The notes under the pieces are model-generated. The model was given only the letters and a program-made list of their open reading frames with translations, did no database searches and had not been told where the DNA came from. Positions 42,174 through 44,187 of a DNA stretch of 44,187 nucleotides are shown here, piece by piece (the stretch's first letter is position 1; the number at the start of each line of letters is the position of its first letter). Source of the stretch: Bacteroidia bacterium (GTDB taxonomy: Bacteria > Bacteroidota > Bacteroidia > UBA4408); the NCBI GenBank assembly GCA_023262495.1, contig JALRAS010000011.1, positions 1 to 44,187 of the forward strand, read 5' to 3'. A program made the position numbers and the translations under genes.

Positions 42174-44009
42174 TTGTCATTGAAAACTTATTTAAGGCTT
42201 GTTGGTTTCGCGCCTCCTTTAGGCAAATATCTCCCCGAATATCTTGTGTATACGCTGTTTGGTGTGGTATTCGGGTTGCTCAATTTTACACTGTTTATTC
42301 CGCTGCTCAACCTGCTTTTTACCACCTACCCCGAGCCCGAATCGGTAACAATGCCGGTGTTTACACTTAGTATCGATTACTTCAAACAACTGTTTAACTT
42401 TTACTTTTACAACATCATCAATGAAGGTGGAAAAATTGCTGCGCTGCAATATGTTTGCCTTGTTATTTTTTGCTCGGTGTTGCTCAGCAACTTATTCAAA
42501 TTTTTATCGCAACGCGTGCTCACCTCGGTACGTTCGCGATTGGTAAAAAATATTCGTGAGGCAGTATTCAACAAAATTACCGATAGCGACATTCGCTTTT
42601 TTTACATGCACCGCAAAGGCGATTTGATTTCTACACTGAGCAACGATGTGCACGAAGTGGAAAACTCGGTGGTAAGCTCCCTGCAAGTGATCATCAGGGA
42701 ACCTTTTATGCTGATAGGATTTTTTGTGCTCTTGTTTTCAATGTCGGCACAACTTACCTTGTTCACTCTTTTGCTATTGCCTGTTTCTTTTTTATTGATT
42801 GCTCAAATCACCAAACTATTAAAAAGAGATGCCCTGCGTAGTCAAGATTTATTGGGCCACATCATGGGTACAATTGATGAAACAATCTCGGGCATCAGAA
42901 TCATCAAAGCATTTAACGGACAAGAACATATCAAGAAAAAATTTGATGTGCAAAATAATACCTATCGCGGGTTGCTCAAATCGGTCATCAATAAGCGCGA
43001 ATTGGCCTCACCCATGAGCGAATTTTTAGGTGTGTCGGTGCTTACCTTGGTATTTTACTATGGCGGAAAATTGGTGCTCGATCAAGCGGGCGATTTATCG
43101 GCAAGCGAATTCATTACCTACATTGCCCTTTACTCACAAATACTCATTCCCGCTAAAAATATTTCAACTGCGTTTACCAACATTCAAAAAGGATTGGTTT
43201 CGGGGGAGCGACTGCTGAAACTGATAGATAGTAAAATAGAAATTACCGACAAAGCAAATGCGCTCGTGCTGCAGGGCTTCAATGAAAAAATAGAGTTGAA
43301 AAACGTGCACTTTTCGCACGAACAGTTCCAGGTTTTACATGGCATTAATTTACACATTGAAAAAGGTAAAACCATAGCATTAGTTGGTCCTTCGGGTGGT
43401 GGCAAAAGTACACTTGCCGATATGCTGCCCCGCTTTTACGATGTGAGCCAAGGCGAAATATTGATTGATGGCATCAACATTAAAGATGTAACCATTAAAA
43501 GTTTGCGACAATTGATGGGCAATGTGACGCAGGAGTCGATTTTGTTTAACGACACAGTTGCAAACAACATTGCCTTTGGTGTAGAGCATCCTGATTGGGA
43601 TAAGATCATTGAGGCCGCTAAAATTGCCAATGCGCACGAGTTTATTATGGCACTTCCCGAGGGCTACCAAAGCAATATTGGCGATAGGGGAGGAAAGCTC
43701 TCAGGCGGACAAAGACAACGCTTAAGTATTGCCCGGGCGGTGTTTAAAAATCCTCCGATATTGATTTTAGATGAGGCCACCTCGGCCCTTGATACCGAGT
43801 CGGAAAAGATGGTGCAAGAAGCGCTTACCAACCTCATGAAAAACCGCACCACTTTGGTAATTGCGCACCGTTTAAGTACCATACAACATGCCGATGAAAT
43901 TATTGTGCTCGACAAAGGCGTGATTGTAGAACGCGGCACACATCAACAATTGATGAACGCCAACGGCCTCTACCAAAGACTTTGCGAAATGCAAGCGTTT
44001 GAAAAGTAG
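42174..44009 (+). CDS. ABC exporter with fused permease and ATPase (MsbA-like)
   Basis: 611 residues, the standard half-transporter length. TM domain of six helices (about 20-330), then the ATPase domain: Walker A VGPSGGGKST, Q-loop region MGNVTQES, signature LSGGQRQRLSIAR, Walker B ILILDEATSALD and H-loop VIAHRLS, all intact. Starts with TTG (a second TTG 6 nt later is also possible), preceded by the best promoter in the window. It may flip lipid A or a related lipid, but the substrate is not certain from sequence. It is near LpxH in the window but not in one operon with it. Confidence 0.9.
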   Translation: MSLKTYLRLVGFAPPLGKYLPEYLVYTLFGVVFGLLNFTLFIPLLNLLFTTYPEPESVTMPVFTLSIDYFKQLFNFYFYNIINEGGKIAALQYVCLVIFCSVLLSNLFKFLSQRVLTSVRSRLVKNIREAVFNKITDSDIRFFYMHRKGDLISTLSNDVHEVENSVVSSLQVIIREPFMLIGFFVLLFSMSAQLTLFTLLLLPVSFLLIAQITKLLKRDALRSQDLLGHIMGTIDETISGIRIIKAFNGQEHIKKKFDVQNNTYRGLLKSVINKRELASPMSEFLGVSVLTLVFYYGGKLVLDQAGDLSASEFITYIALYSQILIPAKNISTAFTNIQKGLVSGERLLKLIDSKIEITDKANALVLQGFNEKIELKNVHFSHEQFQVLHGINLHIEKGKTIALVGPSGGGKSTLADMLPRFYDVSQGEILIDGINIKDVTIKSLRQLMGNVTQESILFNDTVANNIAFGVEHPDWDKIIEAAKIANAHEFIMALPEGYQSNIGDRGGKLSGGQRQRLSIARAVFKNPPILILDEATSALDTESEKMVQEALTNLMKNRTTLVIAHRLSTIQHADEIIVLDKGVIVERGTHQQLMNANGLYQRLCEMQAFEK

Positions 44010-44074
44010 GTGGTGGGGTGAGATGATTTTGCTTTTGGTAGGATGTCAGAAAGTATAAAACCAATATCTGCCAT

Positions 44075-44187
44075 CTAATAACTTTGTTTACTTGGTATTA
44101 CACCTCTTACTCCACCTCTTGGCTCTTTCACATCACCTTTGTAGCGAGGTATTAAATGAATATGAACATGAGGAACAGTTTGACCTG
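44075..44187 (-). CDS. HIT-family hydrolase, C-terminal fragment (5' end outside window)
   Basis: Not in the ORF track because it runs off the right edge. The minus strand reads GQTVPHVHIHLIPRYKGD up to a TAG at 44075. HVHIHLI is the histidine triad HxHxHxx of HIT proteins (nucleotide hydrolases/transferases), preceded by the usual GQT. The tail EPRGGVRGVIPSKQSY is similar to HIT proteins in other bacteria. It converges with the ABC exporter gene. Confidence 0.85.
   Translation of the reverse strand, partial: GQTVPHVHIHLIPRYKGDVKEPRGGVRGVIPSKQSY

Overview
The window looks like chromosomal DNA of a low-GC Bacteroidota, probably a Sphingobacteriia/Chitinophagia-type lineage. Four secreted proteins end in type IX secretion (Por) sorting tails. 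Many genes carry the phylum-typical -7 box TAnnTTTG, often with an upstream TTG, and several genes are typical of the phylum: BamD next to a short omega-like RNA polymerase subunit, a Big_5 lipoprotein and 14-blade 'two-component regulator propeller' receptors. No rRNA, prophage, insertion sequence or CRISPR array is visible. Most of the window is housekeeping and envelope genes in short operons. Genus cannot be told from the sequence alone.

Layout. 1-6.8 kb (minus): two tandem propeller / Y_Y_Y / transmembrane / SpoIIE-phosphatase receptors, the left one cut by the window edge, preceded by a short lipoprotein ORF that looks like the 5' remnant of a third copy. 6.9-11.6 kb (minus): tilS, a small unknown gene, a T9SS-exported protein, an O-methyltransferase and an M16 peptidase. 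11.8-17.8 kb (plus): histidine kinase and OmpR-type regulator, a strong terminator, then a 1084-residue Asp-box/PKD secreted protein. 17.8-20 kb (minus): an EamA transporter and a CNT nucleoside transporter. 20.2-23.2 kb (plus): RimB-like protease, rimK and nadB. 23.2-26.4 kb: M43-like secreted metalloprotease (minus), rpe (plus), lhgO (minus). 26.5-29.8 kb: O-antigen-ligase-like protein (plus), converging on a glycosyltransferase 2 / sigma-factor pair (minus). 30.2-34.4 kb (plus): Ig-like lipoprotein, bamD, omega-like subunit, coaBC. 34.5-36.3 kb (minus): overlapping WbqC / GNAT / PIG-L deacetylase cluster. 36.5-40 kb: GT4 glycosyltransferase, lpxH, tRNA-Arg(CCG), arfB, a minus-strand CAU tRNA with its own promoter and terminator, and a HAD hydrolase. 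40.2-44.2 kb: T9SS/PKD protein, an MsbA-like ABC exporter, and the 3' end of a HIT-family gene on the minus strand.

How the genes fit together. Several loci serve envelope building: O-antigen ligase, GT2, GT4, LpxH, MsbA-like exporter, WbqC cluster and BamD. Others serve translation quality: TilS, RimK/RimB, ArfB and two tRNAs. Gene starts needed care. Several track ORFs begin upstream of, or inside, a promoter box, and moving to the next plausible start (often GTG or TTG) gives consistent very short leaders.

No clearly new multi-gene system stands out. The most unusual things are the tandem receptor array with a translationally coupled remnant, the set of promoter boxes lying almost on the start codons, and the small PIG-L/GNAT/WbqC cluster.
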